A stretch of DNA of 11,213 nucleotides from CAMPJU01 sp046566095. GTDB taxonomy: Bacteria > Pseudomonadota > Gammaproteobacteria > Xanthomonadales > Xanthomonadaceae. Position numbers and translations under genes: made by a program. The notes beneath the pieces were generated by a model. That model was not told where the DNA came from and did no database searches. It saw only the letters and a list, made by a program, of their open reading frames with translations. Within the stretch, counting starts at the first letter, position 1. Every line of letters begins with the position of its first letter. Shown here piece by piece: positions 1-7,158 of this stretch. The stretch lies in assembly GCA_046566095.1 (NCBI GenBank), contig JBKHXI010000001.1, positions 1 to 11,213 of the forward strand, given 5' to 3'.

Positions 1-20
1 GCGGCGCTGCACGCGAGCAC

Positions 21-26
21 AGGAGA
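21..26 (+). promoter_or_regulatory. Ribosome binding site of the HIT gene
   Basis: AGGAGA lies eight bases before the ATG at 35 and is a good match to the anti-Shine-Dalgarno sequence. It supports that start. The promoter would lie left of the window. Confidence 0.75.
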
Positions 27-34
27 GCAGACCC

Positions 35-388
35 ATGGGCGACACCATCTTCCACCGGATCATCCGCCGCGAGATCCCGGCCGACATCGTGTTGGAGACC
101 GACGAGCTGATCGCGTTCCGCGACATCGCGCCGCAGGCGCCGGTGCACGTGCTGTTCGTGCCCAAGGTCGACATCCCGACCCTCGACGACCTGGAGCCCG
201 ACCATGCCGGCGTGGTCGGCCGGCTGGTGCTTGCCGCCACGCAGTACGCGCGCCGCGAGGGCCTGGCCGAGGACGGCTACCGGCTGGTGGTCAACTGCAA
301 CGGGCACGGCGGCCAGACCGTGTTCCAGCTGCACCTGCACCTGCTGGCCGGCGCGCCGCTGGGCCGCTTCGGCACCAGCCGTCCCTGA
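35..388 (+). CDS. HIT-family (HinT-like) nucleotide hydrolase
   Basis: This 117-residue protein is a full-length histidine-triad protein of the HINT branch, which hydrolyses nucleoside phosphoramidates and aminoacyl-adenylates in the cytoplasm. The N-terminus (TIFHRIIRREIPADIV), the central PQAPVHVLFVPK at residues 33-44 and the C-terminal GGQTVFQLHLHLLAG at 92-106 are all typical. The triad motif H-x-H-x-H reads Q98-L-H100-L-H102. The middle histidine, which is the nucleophile in characterised relatives, and the last one are kept, but the first is glutamine. Activity may therefore differ, although the rest of the fold looks intact. The start is backed by a strong AGGAGA site. The gene converges with the lipoprotein gene across a repeat-bearing gap. 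Family assignment is firm; the substrate is unknown. Confidence 0.93.
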   Translation: MGDTIFHRIIRREIPADIVLETDELIAFRDIAPQAPVHVLFVPKVDIPTLDDLEPDHAGVVGRLVLAATQYARREGLAEDGYRLVVNCNGHGGQTVFQLHLHLLAGAPLGRFGTSRP

Positions 389-414
389 CGCGCTTGCAGT
401 CCCGGCCGTTGCGC

Positions 415-436
415 GCGGCCGCTGGCCTGCGGCCGC
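415..436 (+). other. GC-rich hairpin downstream of the HIT gene
   Basis: Two copies of GCGGCCGC (415-422 and 429-436) are separated by six bases. Because that octamer is its own reverse complement, the RNA can fold into an 8-bp stem with a 6-nt loop, starting 26 bases after the HIT stop. No T-run follows, so it is at best an RNA-end or weak terminator structure. In DNA this GC-rich such stems arise easily by chance. Confidence 0.35.
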
Positions 437-455
437 ACCGCGCCAGGCCTGTGCC

Positions 456-544
456 TGTCGCCCCGAGCGCAGCGAGGGACCTGCTGTTCCGGCGACAAGT
501 CGTCGTGCGGGTAAAGCAGGTCCCTCGCTGCGCTCGGGACGACA
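456..544. repeat. REP-like 30-bp inverted repeat between convergent genes
   Basis: The left arm (456-485) and right arm (515-544) are reverse complements at 29 of 30 positions (the exception is G462 against A538), with a 29-bp loop (486-514). The loop contains a small inner hairpin, CGAC at 493-496 against GTCG at 499-502. The core of the right arm is GTCCCTCGCTGCGCTCGGGA. Such a long, nearly perfect palindrome between two convergent genes fits a repetitive extragenic palindrome or small MITE-like element. The transcript would form a very stable stem able to end or protect mRNAs from both sides. Membership of a repeat family is inferred; only one copy lies in this window. Confidence 0.8.
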
Positions 545-580
545 GGGTGTTGGGGACGACAGGGTGCTCGGGACGACAGG
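532..580 (+). repeat. 17-bp tandem repeat, about 2.9 copies
   Basis: Units are GCTCGGGACGACAGGGT (532-548), GTTGGGGACGACAGGGT (549-565) and GCTCGGGACGACAGG (566-580). The first and third share 15 identical bases. The array starts inside the right arm of the 30-bp palindrome and repeats its outer end (CGGGACGACAG), so it looks like a local duplication of the palindrome's edge. No reading frame of interest crosses it. Confidence 0.8.
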
Positions 581-629
581 CGGGGAGGGTCGTGCTACCT
601 CCGCCCCGACTTTCTCTTCTGGCGGAGAC

Positions 630-1130
630 TCACCACCAGCCCCACCACGGCCACGGCGCCGGCCGGGTGATCACGTCCACGCGCTCGCGCAGCGGCCACA
701 GGTAGACCACGTTGGCGGCGACCCGCGGGAAACGGTAGTCGTACTGGCCGATGCGGCGGTTCTCGTAGCCCTCGAGGGTGCCGGTCACGGTCAGCTCGCG
801 GTTGGCCTGGAAGATCGCCGGGTCGTAGAAGCCGGTGCGGCAGGCGATGAAGCGCCCGCCGGTGTCGTCCGCGCCCCAGTACGGGCGGCCGTTGTGGTCC
901 AGGCGGGTGGACACGATCTCGAAGCAGGTGCGGTTGGCCAGCGGCTCGGTCCGGACGATGCGTCCGCCCCAGCGCACCGGCAGCCCGGTCGGCTGGGTTT
1001 CGACCGCCTCGTGCGGGGTGATCGCGCTGTACTGGCCCTGCAGCGGCGCGGGCGCGGTGGCGCAGCCGGCCAGCAGTGCGAGCGCGGCGAACGGGATGTA
1101 GGCGGCAAATGCAGGCATTCGGGATGGCAT
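630..1130 (-). CDS. Slp-family outer-membrane lipoprotein
   Basis: The product is 166 residues. It has a lipoprotein signal peptide (hydrophobic stretch about residues 8-22, lipobox LAGC at 20-23, lipidated Cys23). Alanine at the next position argues for outer-membrane sorting. The mature part has hallmarks of the Slp/YeaY family: VRWGGRIV (52-59), a cysteine-containing TCFEIVSTRLD strand (68-78), GRPYWGADDTGGRF (81-94), the GFYDPAIF segment (100-107) and TVTGTLEGYE (114-123). Slp proteins are stress- or starvation-linked lipoproteins of unknown biochemical role. The last seven residues carry five tryptophans (W160, W162, W163, W165, W166), which is unusual. The start at 1130 is chosen because AGGAGA stands six bases before it; an upstream in-frame extension without a signal peptide was discarded. 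It lies 82 bp downstream of the transglutaminase gene, so it may be last in that operon or have its own promoter. Confidence 0.9.
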   Translation of the reverse strand: MPSRMPAFAAYIPFAALALLAGCATAPAPLQGQYSAITPHEAVETQPTGLPVRWGGRIVRTEPLANRTCFEIVSTRLDHNGRPYWGADDTGGRFIACRTGFYDPAIFQANRELTVTGTLEGYENRRIGQYDYRFPRVAANVVYLWPLRERVDVITRPAPWPWWGWW

Positions 1131-1135
1131 GCGCT

Positions 1136-1141
1136 TCTCCT
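1136..1141 (-). promoter_or_regulatory. Ribosome binding site of the Slp-like gene
   Basis: AGGAGA on the minus strand lies five bases upstream of the ATG at 1130. It decides between this start and the in-frame ATG four codons further in (1118), which has no such site. Confidence 0.75.
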
Positions 1142-1172
1142 GGTGCGGGCGGTCTCGCCTGCCGGCGATTGG

Positions 1173-1188
1173 CGACCGGTGTCGGTCG
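1173..1188 (-). other. Short hairpin between transglutaminase and slp-like genes
   Basis: CGACCG and CGGTCG (1173-1178 and 1183-1188) form a 6-bp stem with a 4-nt loop in the 82-bp gap. It lies 24 bases past the transglutaminase stop and has no T-run after it. It could be a processing or partial-termination structure, or chance. Confidence 0.25.
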
Positions 1189-1212
1189 GGTTGGCGGTTG
1201 GATCGGATGCGG

Positions 1213-3195
1213 CTAGGGGCGGTGCGCGCGCAGGTCGCGGGCCAGGCGTCGGGCCGCGCGCGCGTCCCCGGCATGCGGAGCGTAGCGCCATTCGGCGAAA
1301 CGCAGGCTGAGCGCGTTCAGCTCGCTGACCCGGTCCGGGCGCGCCGCCGCCACCCGCCGCACCCAGGCCAGCGGCGGTTCGTGCGGCAGCCGCGCCAGGC
1401 CCTGCCGTGCATAGCGGCGGCCCAGCCGGTGCCAGGCGCGCAGCACCGGGTCGCGTTCGCGCTCGTCGCGCGCCACCAGCCACCAGGTCAGCAGCAGCGC
1501 GACCACCGCGACCCCGGCGAACAGCGCCGCCAGCCGCGCCGGGGTGGCGTCCAGGCCCAGCGGCTGCAGCATCCGGCGCTGGCGCGCGGCGTCGAAGCCG
1601 AGCACGAAGTCGTTCCAGCCGCGGCGCATCCAGTCGGCCAGGTCGAAGGCGGGACCGGCGCCGAGCGCCCCGAGCAGGCCCTCGGCGCCGGGGCGGCGGT
1701 CGTCGATGGTGTCGTAGATGCGTTCGGGCGCGACCGCGGCGGTGGGGTCGACCCGCACCCAGCCGCGGCCTTCCAGCCAGACCTCGTTCCAGGCATGGGC
1801 GTCGGAACGGCGCACCAGCCAGTAGCCGCCGATCGGGTTGCGATAGCCGCCGGCATAGCCGGTGACCACCCGCGTCGGCACGCCGGCGGCGCGCATCAGC
1901 ACCGCGAACGCGGAGCTGAAGTGCTGGCAGAAACCGAGCCTGGTCTCGAACAGGAACTCGTCGACCGCGTGGCGGCCGGCCGGCGGCGCGCCCAGCGAGT
2001 AGGCGAAGTCGCGGTTGATCAGGTCCAGCGCGCGCCGGACCACGGCCGCGTCGTCGTCGCCGGCCTCCGCGCGCCACTGCCGCGCCAGCGCGATCGAGCG
2101 CGGGTTGAATCCGGCCGGCAGGCGCAGCGCCGCCTGGCGCAGCATCGGCGACAACTGCGGGTCGAAGCTGCGCGGCGGCGACGAGCGCATCCGCCAGCGG
2201 GTCAGGCCGGTCAGCGGGCGCGGCACCTCCAGCCCGTGGTCGCCGGTCAGGCGCGCGCCTTCGGGGGCCTCGCGCACCAGTTCCAGCGCGACCAGGCGGT
2301 CGCGCTCGGTCGGTTCCAGCTCGATCCGGTATTCCCAGGTGGTCGCCCCCGGCGCCACCTGCGCCGGCGGCATGCCGCGCAGCCAGGGCGATTCGCGCCA
2401 GGTCAGCCCGTCGAAGTCCCACAGCACCGGGCCGCGCCAGTACATCTGCTGCGGCGCCGGCTCGGCGCCGACGAAGCTGGCGCGCAGCGCGGGACTGTCG
2501 TCGGCCAGCAGGTCGATCCATTCGGAGGGGGTCATCTCCCCGGACAGGCCCGGCCGCGCCAGTGCGCGTTCGGGCACGCCCCACAGCGGCGCCGCCAGCC
2601 GCGGGAACAGCCAGAACACCGCGAGCGCGACCGGCAGCCCGAGCAGGATCATCCGCCACACCGCGGCGAAGCGGCGCCAGGGCGGCGGCGCGCGGCGGCT
2701 GTCGCCCGATTCCAGTTCCGCCAGCCGCTGCAGCGCGGCCAGCGCCAGGGTGATCGCGGCCAGGCCCATGGCCAGCGACAGCGGCCCTTGGTCGAGCAGG
2801 AAGGTCGCGAACGGCGCGAACAGGGCGAAGCCGACCAGGCTGCGCGCATCGCGCAGCGCCAGGGTCTCGGCCGGCTTGATCGCCAGCATCGCCGCCAGCA
2901 GCGCGCAGCCGGTGTCGCGGCCGATCGAGAAGCGCATCGTCGCCAGCACCGCGGCCAGCAGCGCCAGCGCCAGCACCACCCGCATCCAGGCCGGCAGCGG
3001 CTTGCGCCAGGACAGCGCGGTGACCGCGACCCCGGTGGCGGCGATCCCGGCCGCCAGCCCCGCCGGCAGCTGCAGCAGCAGCGGCAGCAGGCAGGCGGCG
3101 GCCGCCAGCAGGGTCCAGCCGCGGCTGCGCGGGTCCAGCTGCAGCCGGCCCGGCACGGCCAGCGGATCGGAGTGCAGCGCCGCCGACGCGCTCAT
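1213..3195 (-). CDS. TgpA-like membrane transglutaminase (DUF3488-TGase-DUF4129)
   Basis: This is a 660-residue inner-membrane protein. Residues about 27-200 hold roughly six hydrophobic helices (DUF3488 region). Residues 210-400 are soluble and periplasmic. The transglutaminase-like core contains GFCQHFSSAFAVLMRAAGVP (421-440), with catalytic Cys423, then DAHAWNEVW with His467 and RVDPTAAV with Asp483, so the Cys-His-Asp triad is complete. A single helix at about 556-574 leads to a cytoplasmic DUF4129-like tail (585-640). This architecture matches Pseudomonas TgpA, reported as essential in P. aeruginosa; the natural substrate is unknown. The start codon overlaps the stop of the DUF58 gene (ATGA, 3192-3195), indicating translational coupling. 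Length is normal for the family and I see no disruption. The function beyond 'periplasmic transglutaminase or protease fold' is inferred. Confidence 0.93.
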   Translation of the reverse strand: MSASAALHSDPLAVPGRLQLDPRSRGWTLLAAAACLLPLLLQLPAGLAAGIAATGVAVTALSWRKPLPAWMRVVLALALLAAVLATMRFSIGRDTGCALLAAMLAIKPAETLALRDARSLVGFALFAPFATFLLDQGPLSLAMGLAAITLALAALQRLAELESGDSRRAPPPWRRFAAVWRMILLGLPVALAVFWLFPRLAAPLWGVPERALARPGLSGEMTPSEWIDLLADDSPALRASFVGAEPAPQQMYWRGPVLWDFDGLTWRESPWLRGMPPAQVAPGATTWEYRIELEPTERDRLVALELVREAPEGARLTGDHGLEVPRPLTGLTRWRMRSSPPRSFDPQLSPMLRQAALRLPAGFNPRSIALARQWRAEAGDDDAAVVRRALDLINRDFAYSLGAPPAGRHAVDEFLFETRLGFCQHFSSAFAVLMRAAGVPTRVVTGYAGGYRNPIGGYWLVRRSDAHAWNEVWLEGRGWVRVDPTAAVAPERIYDTIDDRRPGAEGLLGALGAGPAFDLADWMRRGWNDFVLGFDAARQRRMLQPLGLDATPARLAALFAGVAVVALLLTWWLVARDERERDPVLRAWHRLGRRYARQGLARLPHEPPLAWVRRVAAARPDRVSELNALSLRFAEWRYAPHAGDARAARRLARDLRAHRP

Positions 3196-4199
3196 CGCGC
3201 GCCGTTCCCGGTGCCGGCCCGGGGCATCAGCGCCAGCGCCCGCAGGCAGGCATGGCGATGGGCGCTGCCGCGGTCGGGGCCCAGTGGCGGCTGCCCCGGC
3301 AGCTGCAGGCGGTAGCGGCGGTTCTCGCGCTCGGCCTCGTCGACCCAGCGCGCCAGCCGCCGGATCCGGTCCTCGTGGCCGAGGCCGGCGAGCTGGTGCC
3401 AGTCCAGGTCGACGTCGGCGCCCAGCGGCTGCTCGTACTCGCGCACCAGCAGGCTGTCGCGGCGCGCCGAAGGCTTCCAGGCGATCGCGCGGCGGGCATC
3501 GCCGCGGCGGTAGCCGCGCAGGTGGTGGACGTCGTCGCCGGCCGGGTGCAGGCGGGCGCGGGTGGCGCTGCCGGCGCCCTCGGGCAGCGGCGGCCCGCCG
3601 CTTTCCGGCGCCGGGTACACGAGCACCGGAACGTCCGGCCAGACCCAGGACCACGCGCGCACCAGGCCCAGCGGCCGGGTGCTGGAGATCTTCAGGCGCG
3701 GCGGCTGCAGCCAGCCGCGTTGGTGGGTCGGCAGCGGCAGCACCGCCTCGCCGGCGCCGGCGTCCAGCGACAGCACCGCGATCGCGCCGCCGCCGTCGAT
3801 CCGCAGTCCGTGGCGCTCGTGCCCGGGTTCGGCGCGCAGGTGCAGGCGCAGCGCCAGCGGCCGCCCGGCCGGCACCGGCTCGGCGCCCACCGCCACCAGC
3901 GCCAGGCCGCTGAGCTGCAGGTGCGCCAGCAGCAGGCCGGTGAGGCTGGCCCCGGCCAGCAGCAGCGCCAGCAGGAAGGCGGGATTGTTGTTGTAGTTCA
4001 GCGCGCCCACCGCCATCGCCAGCAGCAGTGCGCCGAAGAACAGGCCGAACCCGGTGGGCAGCACGTAGATCCGGCGCCGGTCCAGGCGCACCGGCAGCGG
4101 CTCGGGCGCGCGCGGCCGGATCCAGGCCGCCAGCCGCCCGCGCCAGCGCGCCGGCGCGGCGGCGCCGGGCGGGAACGGGCTGGAGGCGGTTGCGGGCAT
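3192..4199 (-). CDS. DUF58 membrane protein
   Basis: The product is 335 residues with a proline/alanine-rich N-terminus and two transmembrane helices at about 46-66 and 72-94. A soluble region follows, with the DUF58 signature at 221-255: GDDVHHLRGYRRGDARRAI, then WKPSAR at 241-246 and VREYEQP at 252-258. DUF58 proteins are companions of MoxR ATPases and usually have a VWA-like fold at the C-terminus. Here the tail after the signature is short (about 80 residues). The start at 4199 suits the position of the first helix. An in-frame ATG at 4265, only 13 bp after the moxR stop, would add 22 arginine-rich residues and is possible, since neither has a clear ribosome binding site. It is translationally coupled to the downstream transglutaminase gene. 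Confidence 0.88.
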   Translation of the reverse strand: MPATASSPFPPGAAAPARWRGRLAAWIRPRAPEPLPVRLDRRRIYVLPTGFGLFFGALLLAMAVGALNYNNNPAFLLALLLAGASLTGLLLAHLQLSGLALVAVGAEPVPAGRPLALRLHLRAEPGHERHGLRIDGGGAIAVLSLDAGAGEAVLPLPTHQRGWLQPPRLKISSTRPLGLVRAWSWVWPDVPVLVYPAPESGGPPLPEGAGSATRARLHPAGDDVHHLRGYRRGDARRAIAWKPSARRDSLLVREYEQPLGADVDLDWHQLAGLGHEDRIRRLARWVDEAERENRRYRLQLPGQPPLGPDRGSAHRHACLRALALMPRAGTGNGAR

Positions 4200-4278
4200 G
4201 GCGTCGGTCCGGTGCGGGCGGCCGGGCACGGCCGGGGCGAGGGTCGCGCGGCGGCGCCGCGGCATCGGCCGCCGGCGG

Positions 4279-5238
4279 TCAGTCCACCGGGACCGCGTGC
4301 AGCACGGCCTTGGCCAGCGCGGTGCCGTCGCCGGCGTCGGCCTCGGCCACCAGCCGGTGCGCGGCCACCGCGACGAACAGCGCCTGCACGTCCTCGGGCA
4401 GCACGTGGCCGCGTCCGAGCAGCAGCGCATAGGCGCGGGCGGCGCGCAGCAGCGCGATCCCGGCGCGCGGCGACAGCCCGACGCGCACGCCGGGGTGGCG
4501 GCGGCTACGCGCCAGCAGCGCGTGCACGTAGCCGACCAGGGCCTGGCTGGCGTGCACCTCGAGCACCGCGCGCCGCAGCGCCAGCACGTCGTCGGCGCCG
4601 AGCAGCGGCGGCGCCTGCGCGATCATGCGGCGCCGGTCGGCGCCGGCCAGCAGCGCCAGCTCCGCCTCCTCGCCGGGGTAGCCGAGGCCCAGCCGCAGCA
4701 GGAAGCGGTCCAGCTGCGAGTCCGGCAGCGGATAGGTGCCGGCCAGGTCCACCGGGTTCTGGGTGGCGATGGCGAAGAACGGCTCCGGCAGCGCATGGGT
4801 GATGCCGTCGACCGTCACCTGGTGCTCGGCCATGGCTTCCAGCAGCGCGCTCTGGGTGCGCGGCGGCGCGCGGTTGATTTCGTCGGCCAGCAGCACGTGC
4901 GCGAACACCGGGCCGGGATGGAACTCGAAGCGCCGCGCCTGCGCGTCGAACACCGACACGCCGATGATGTCCGAGGGCAGCAGGTCGGAGGTGAACTGCA
5001 CGCGCTGGAAGCCCAGGCCAAGGGTCGCGGCCAGCGCATGGGCGAGGGTGGTCTTGCCGAGGCCCGGCAGGTCCTCGATCAGCAGGTGGCCGTCCGACAG
5101 CAGCGCGACGAACGCCAGCCGCACCTGCTCGGGCTTGCCGAGCACCAGCGTGTTGACCTGCGCCTGCGCGGCTTTCACCGCCTCGCGCAGGCCATCGGAT
5201 AGCATCGTCGTGGTCTTCGTCGCCGTGGTTGCGGACAT
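4279..5238 (-). CDS. moxR: MoxR-family AAA+ ATPase
   Basis: The product is a 319-residue cytoplasmic ATPase. Visible motifs are Walker A DLPGLGKTT (56-64, Lys62), Walker B VLLADEIN (115-122, Asp119-Glu120), sensor 1 in FAIATQNP (155-162, Asn161), and sensor 2 in GLSPRAG (254-260, Arg258). LPDSQLDRF at 171-179 is also diagnostic of MoxR proteins. MoxR ATPases act as chaperone-like machines, often with VWA-domain or DUF58 partners. Here the gene opens the set moxR, DUF58, TgpA-like transglutaminase on one strand. No VWA gene is visible in the window. The start at 5238 has no clear Shine-Dalgarno; an ATG 11 codons in (5205) is an alternative. The frame stays open for some 620 codons upstream, antisense to the glycosyltransferase. 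That extension is a GC artefact because it lacks any recognisable domain. Confidence 0.93.
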   Translation of the reverse strand: MSATTATKTTTMLSDGLREAVKAAQAQVNTLVLGKPEQVRLAFVALLSDGHLLIEDLPGLGKTTLAHALAATLGLGFQRVQFTSDLLPSDIIGVSVFDAQARRFEFHPGPVFAHVLLADEINRAPPRTQSALLEAMAEHQVTVDGITHALPEPFFAIATQNPVDLAGTYPLPDSQLDRFLLRLGLGYPGEEAELALLAGADRRRMIAQAPPLLGADDVLALRRAVLEVHASQALVGYVHALLARSRRHPGVRVGLSPRAGIALLRAARAYALLLGRGHVLPEDVQALFVAVAAHRLVAEADAGDGTALAKAVLHAVPVD

Positions 5239-5310
5239 TCGCGCGCCCCGGGGAGCCTGGAAGATCCCCCTGGTCGAGTGTAACGAGGTCGCAGTCAGGA
5301 TGCGGAACCG
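5239..5310. promoter_or_regulatory. Divergent intergenic region, moxR / glycosyltransferase
   Basis: This 72-bp gap must hold promoters for both directions, or the genes have promoters within each other's 5' ends. I see only weak boxes: TACACT (minus strand, about 5277-5282) as a possible -10 for moxR, with no good -35. AGGA at 5297-5300 is a plausible ribosome binding site for the gene at 5311. No operator-like palindrome stands out. Confidence 0.35.
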
Positions 5311-7152
5311 ATGATCGCGCGGACCGATGCCCGGGCCTGGTTCATCGCCCTGTGGGCGCTGGTGCTCGGCCTGAAGCTGCTGGTCGCCGCGCGCCTGCCG
5401 CTGTTCGTGGACGAGGCCTTCTACTGGCAGGAAGGGCGGCACCTGGCCGCGGCCTATTCCGACCTGCCCGGCCTGACCGCCTGGCTGACCCGGCTCGGCA
5501 CGGCCGTGTTCGGCGACCATGCGCTGGCGCTGCGGCTGCCGTTCCTGCTGGTCGCGGCGTCCCTGCCGTGGCTGGTCGCGCGGATCACGGCGCGCGAATA
5601 CGGGCCGCAGGCGGGCTGGCAGGCCGGCTGCTTCGCGCTCCTGCTGCCGCTGGCCGGCAGCCTGGGGCTGCTGGCGCTGCCGGATGCGACCATGGCGCTG
5701 GCCACGCTCCTGTGCGTGGACGCGGGCGCGCGCCTGCTGCGCCGGGTCGATGCCGGCGCTGCGCTGGAACTGGCGGCCGGACTGGCGATCGGCGCGCTGA
5801 GCCATTACCGCTTCATCGCGGTGATCGGAGTCGGCCTGCTGGTCCTGCTGCTGCTGCCGGAGGGACGGCGGGTGCTGCGCGACGTGCGGGTCTGGATCGC
5901 GATCGCGTTCGGCGCGGCGGCCTGGACCCCGCTGCTGTTCTGGAACCTCGACAACGCCGAAGCCGGCCTGCGCTTCCAGCTGATCGAGCGCCATCCCTGG
6001 AGCTTCCAGCTGCAGGGCGCCTGGTTCCTGGCGATCCAGTCGCTGCTGGTGACGCCGCTGCTGTTCGCGGCGCTGCTGTGGGCGGCCTGGCGCGAGCGCG
6101 GCGCGGCGGCGGCGCGGCGCTACTTCGCCTGGCTGGGCGGGCTGGTGCTGCTGGGGTTCCTGGTGCTGGGCTTCTTCGCCGACGTCGACCGGGTCAGCTT
6201 CCACTGGCCGCTTCCCGGCTACCTGGCGCTGCTGCCGCTGCTGCCGGCGGTGCTGGCGGCGTGGCCGGGCTGGCTGCGCGTGGCCACCTGGGTCACCGCG
6301 GCGCTGGGGCTGGCCGCGGTGCTGGGCTACTACGTGGCGGTGTCGGTTCCGGAGGTGCGCGCCCGCAGCGCCGCCGAGAAGTGGTATCCCTACAACTTCG
6401 CCGGATGGGACCGGCTGGCCGAGGCGGTGCGCGCGGAGCTGGCGACCATGCCGCCCGGCACCCGGCTGGTCGCCGGCAACTTCAAGGTCGGGGCGGAACT
6501 GGGCTTCGCGCTCGGGCGCCACGACATCCCGGTGCTCGACCACGAACTCAACGCCAGCCACGGGCGCGCGCCGCAGCTGCGGCTGTGGGGCCTGGAAGTG
6601 TCCGACCGCGCCGGGTTCGGCGATCCGCCGGTGCTGCTGGTGCTGGCGCCGGGCGACGTGCGCTACCGCGACCTGCTGCGCCGCTACCACCGCGTCTGCG
6701 AAATCGCCGGGCCGCTGCCGGCGCCGCGCACCGTGCAGGTCGACCATGGCCGCCAGCGCTTCCTGCTGTTCCGGATCCTGGAGCGGCGGCCGGGGCCGTG
6801 CACGCTGCCGGCGATGGCCTGGATCGACGCGCCGGCCGCCGGTGCGCGGGTGGGCCGGCGCTTCGAGGCGGCGGGCTGGGCGTTCAAGGACGGGGTCGGG
6901 CTGGCCCGGGTCGAGGTGACGCTCGACGGGAAGGTGGTCGCCGAGGCCGAATACGGCCTGGACAGCCCCGGGGTCGCGGACTACTGGAAGCTGTCGACCG
7001 ACCCCGCGCATCCGCGGGTGGGCTGGCGCGCGCAGGTCGACCTGGGGCCGCACCTGCCCGCCGGCACCACCGCCTGGCTCGGCCTGCGGCTGCACGGCGC
7101 CGACGGCAGCATCGAGGACTGGCCGGAGCAGCCGCTGCGGCTGGCCCGCTGA
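5311..7152 (+). CDS. GT-C glycosyltransferase, family 39 (ArnT/PMT-like)
   Basis: This 613-residue integral membrane protein has about ten hydrophobic helices between residues 10 and 345. The first periplasmic loop carries the DE pair (Asp34-Glu35) in PLFVDEAFYWQEG and then SDLPGLTAWL (50-59), the pattern of PMT_2/ArnT-type enzymes that move a sugar from a polyprenyl-phosphate carrier in the periplasm. SHYRF at 164-168 and SFHWPLPGY at 296-304 are also typical. A soluble part (about 350-490) follows. Then comes a segment from about 502 to the end (AWIDAPAAGARVG..., GWAFKDGVGLARVEVTLDG) that reads as an Ig-like beta-sandwich and is not needed for the core fold. The acceptor is unknown: lipid A, protein or another glycan are all possible. 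It is divergent from moxR and ends six bases from the yceF stop. Confidence 0.9.
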   Translation: MIARTDARAWFIALWALVLGLKLLVAARLPLFVDEAFYWQEGRHLAAAYSDLPGLTAWLTRLGTAVFGDHALALRLPFLLVAASLPWLVARITAREYGPQAGWQAGCFALLLPLAGSLGLLALPDATMALATLLCVDAGARLLRRVDAGAALELAAGLAIGALSHYRFIAVIGVGLLVLLLLPEGRRVLRDVRVWIAIAFGAAAWTPLLFWNLDNAEAGLRFQLIERHPWSFQLQGAWFLAIQSLLVTPLLFAALLWAAWRERGAAAARRYFAWLGGLVLLGFLVLGFFADVDRVSFHWPLPGYLALLPLLPAVLAAWPGWLRVATWVTAALGLAAVLGYYVAVSVPEVRARSAAEKWYPYNFAGWDRLAEAVRAELATMPPGTRLVAGNFKVGAELGFALGRHDIPVLDHELNASHGRAPQLRLWGLEVSDRAGFGDPPVLLVLAPGDVRYRDLLRRYHRVCEIAGPLPAPRTVQVDHGRQRFLLFRILERRPGPCTLPAMAWIDAPAAGARVGRRFEAAGWAFKDGVGLARVEVTLDGKVVAEAEYGLDSPGVADYWKLSTDPAHPRVGWRAQVDLGPHLPAGTTAWLGLRLHGADGSIEDWPEQPLRLAR

Positions 7153-7158
7153 CGCCGC

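Noticed and set aside
456..580. CRISPR array
   Set aside because: The units are a palindrome and head-to-tail 17-bp tandem copies without regular unique spacers, and no cas gene is present.
599..627. Inverted repeat CTCCGCC / GGCGGAG with a 15-nt loop as a terminator for the slp-like gene
   Set aside because: The stem is short, the loop is long and no T-run follows on the minus strand.
394..705. A 103-codon plus-strand frame through the intergenic repeats
   Set aside because: It is made of the palindrome and tandem repeats and then runs antisense to the lipoprotein gene; there is no ribosome binding site.
1129..3315. A 728-codon open frame on the plus strand across the transglutaminase gene
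   Set aside because: It is antisense to a gene with complete catalytic motifs. The translation is arginine-, glutamine- and alanine-rich with no domain, as expected in stop-poor GC-rich DNA.
3252..4802. A 516-codon plus-strand open frame across the DUF58 and moxR genes
   Set aside because: Composition is typical of shadow frames, and both underlying minus-strand genes have family motifs.
5239..7095. Upstream extension of the moxR frame, antisense to the glycosyltransferase
   Set aside because: The extra 619 residues are low-complexity (Q, R, P, G) and precede a complete MoxR protein with its own start. The opposite strand encodes a clear membrane enzyme.
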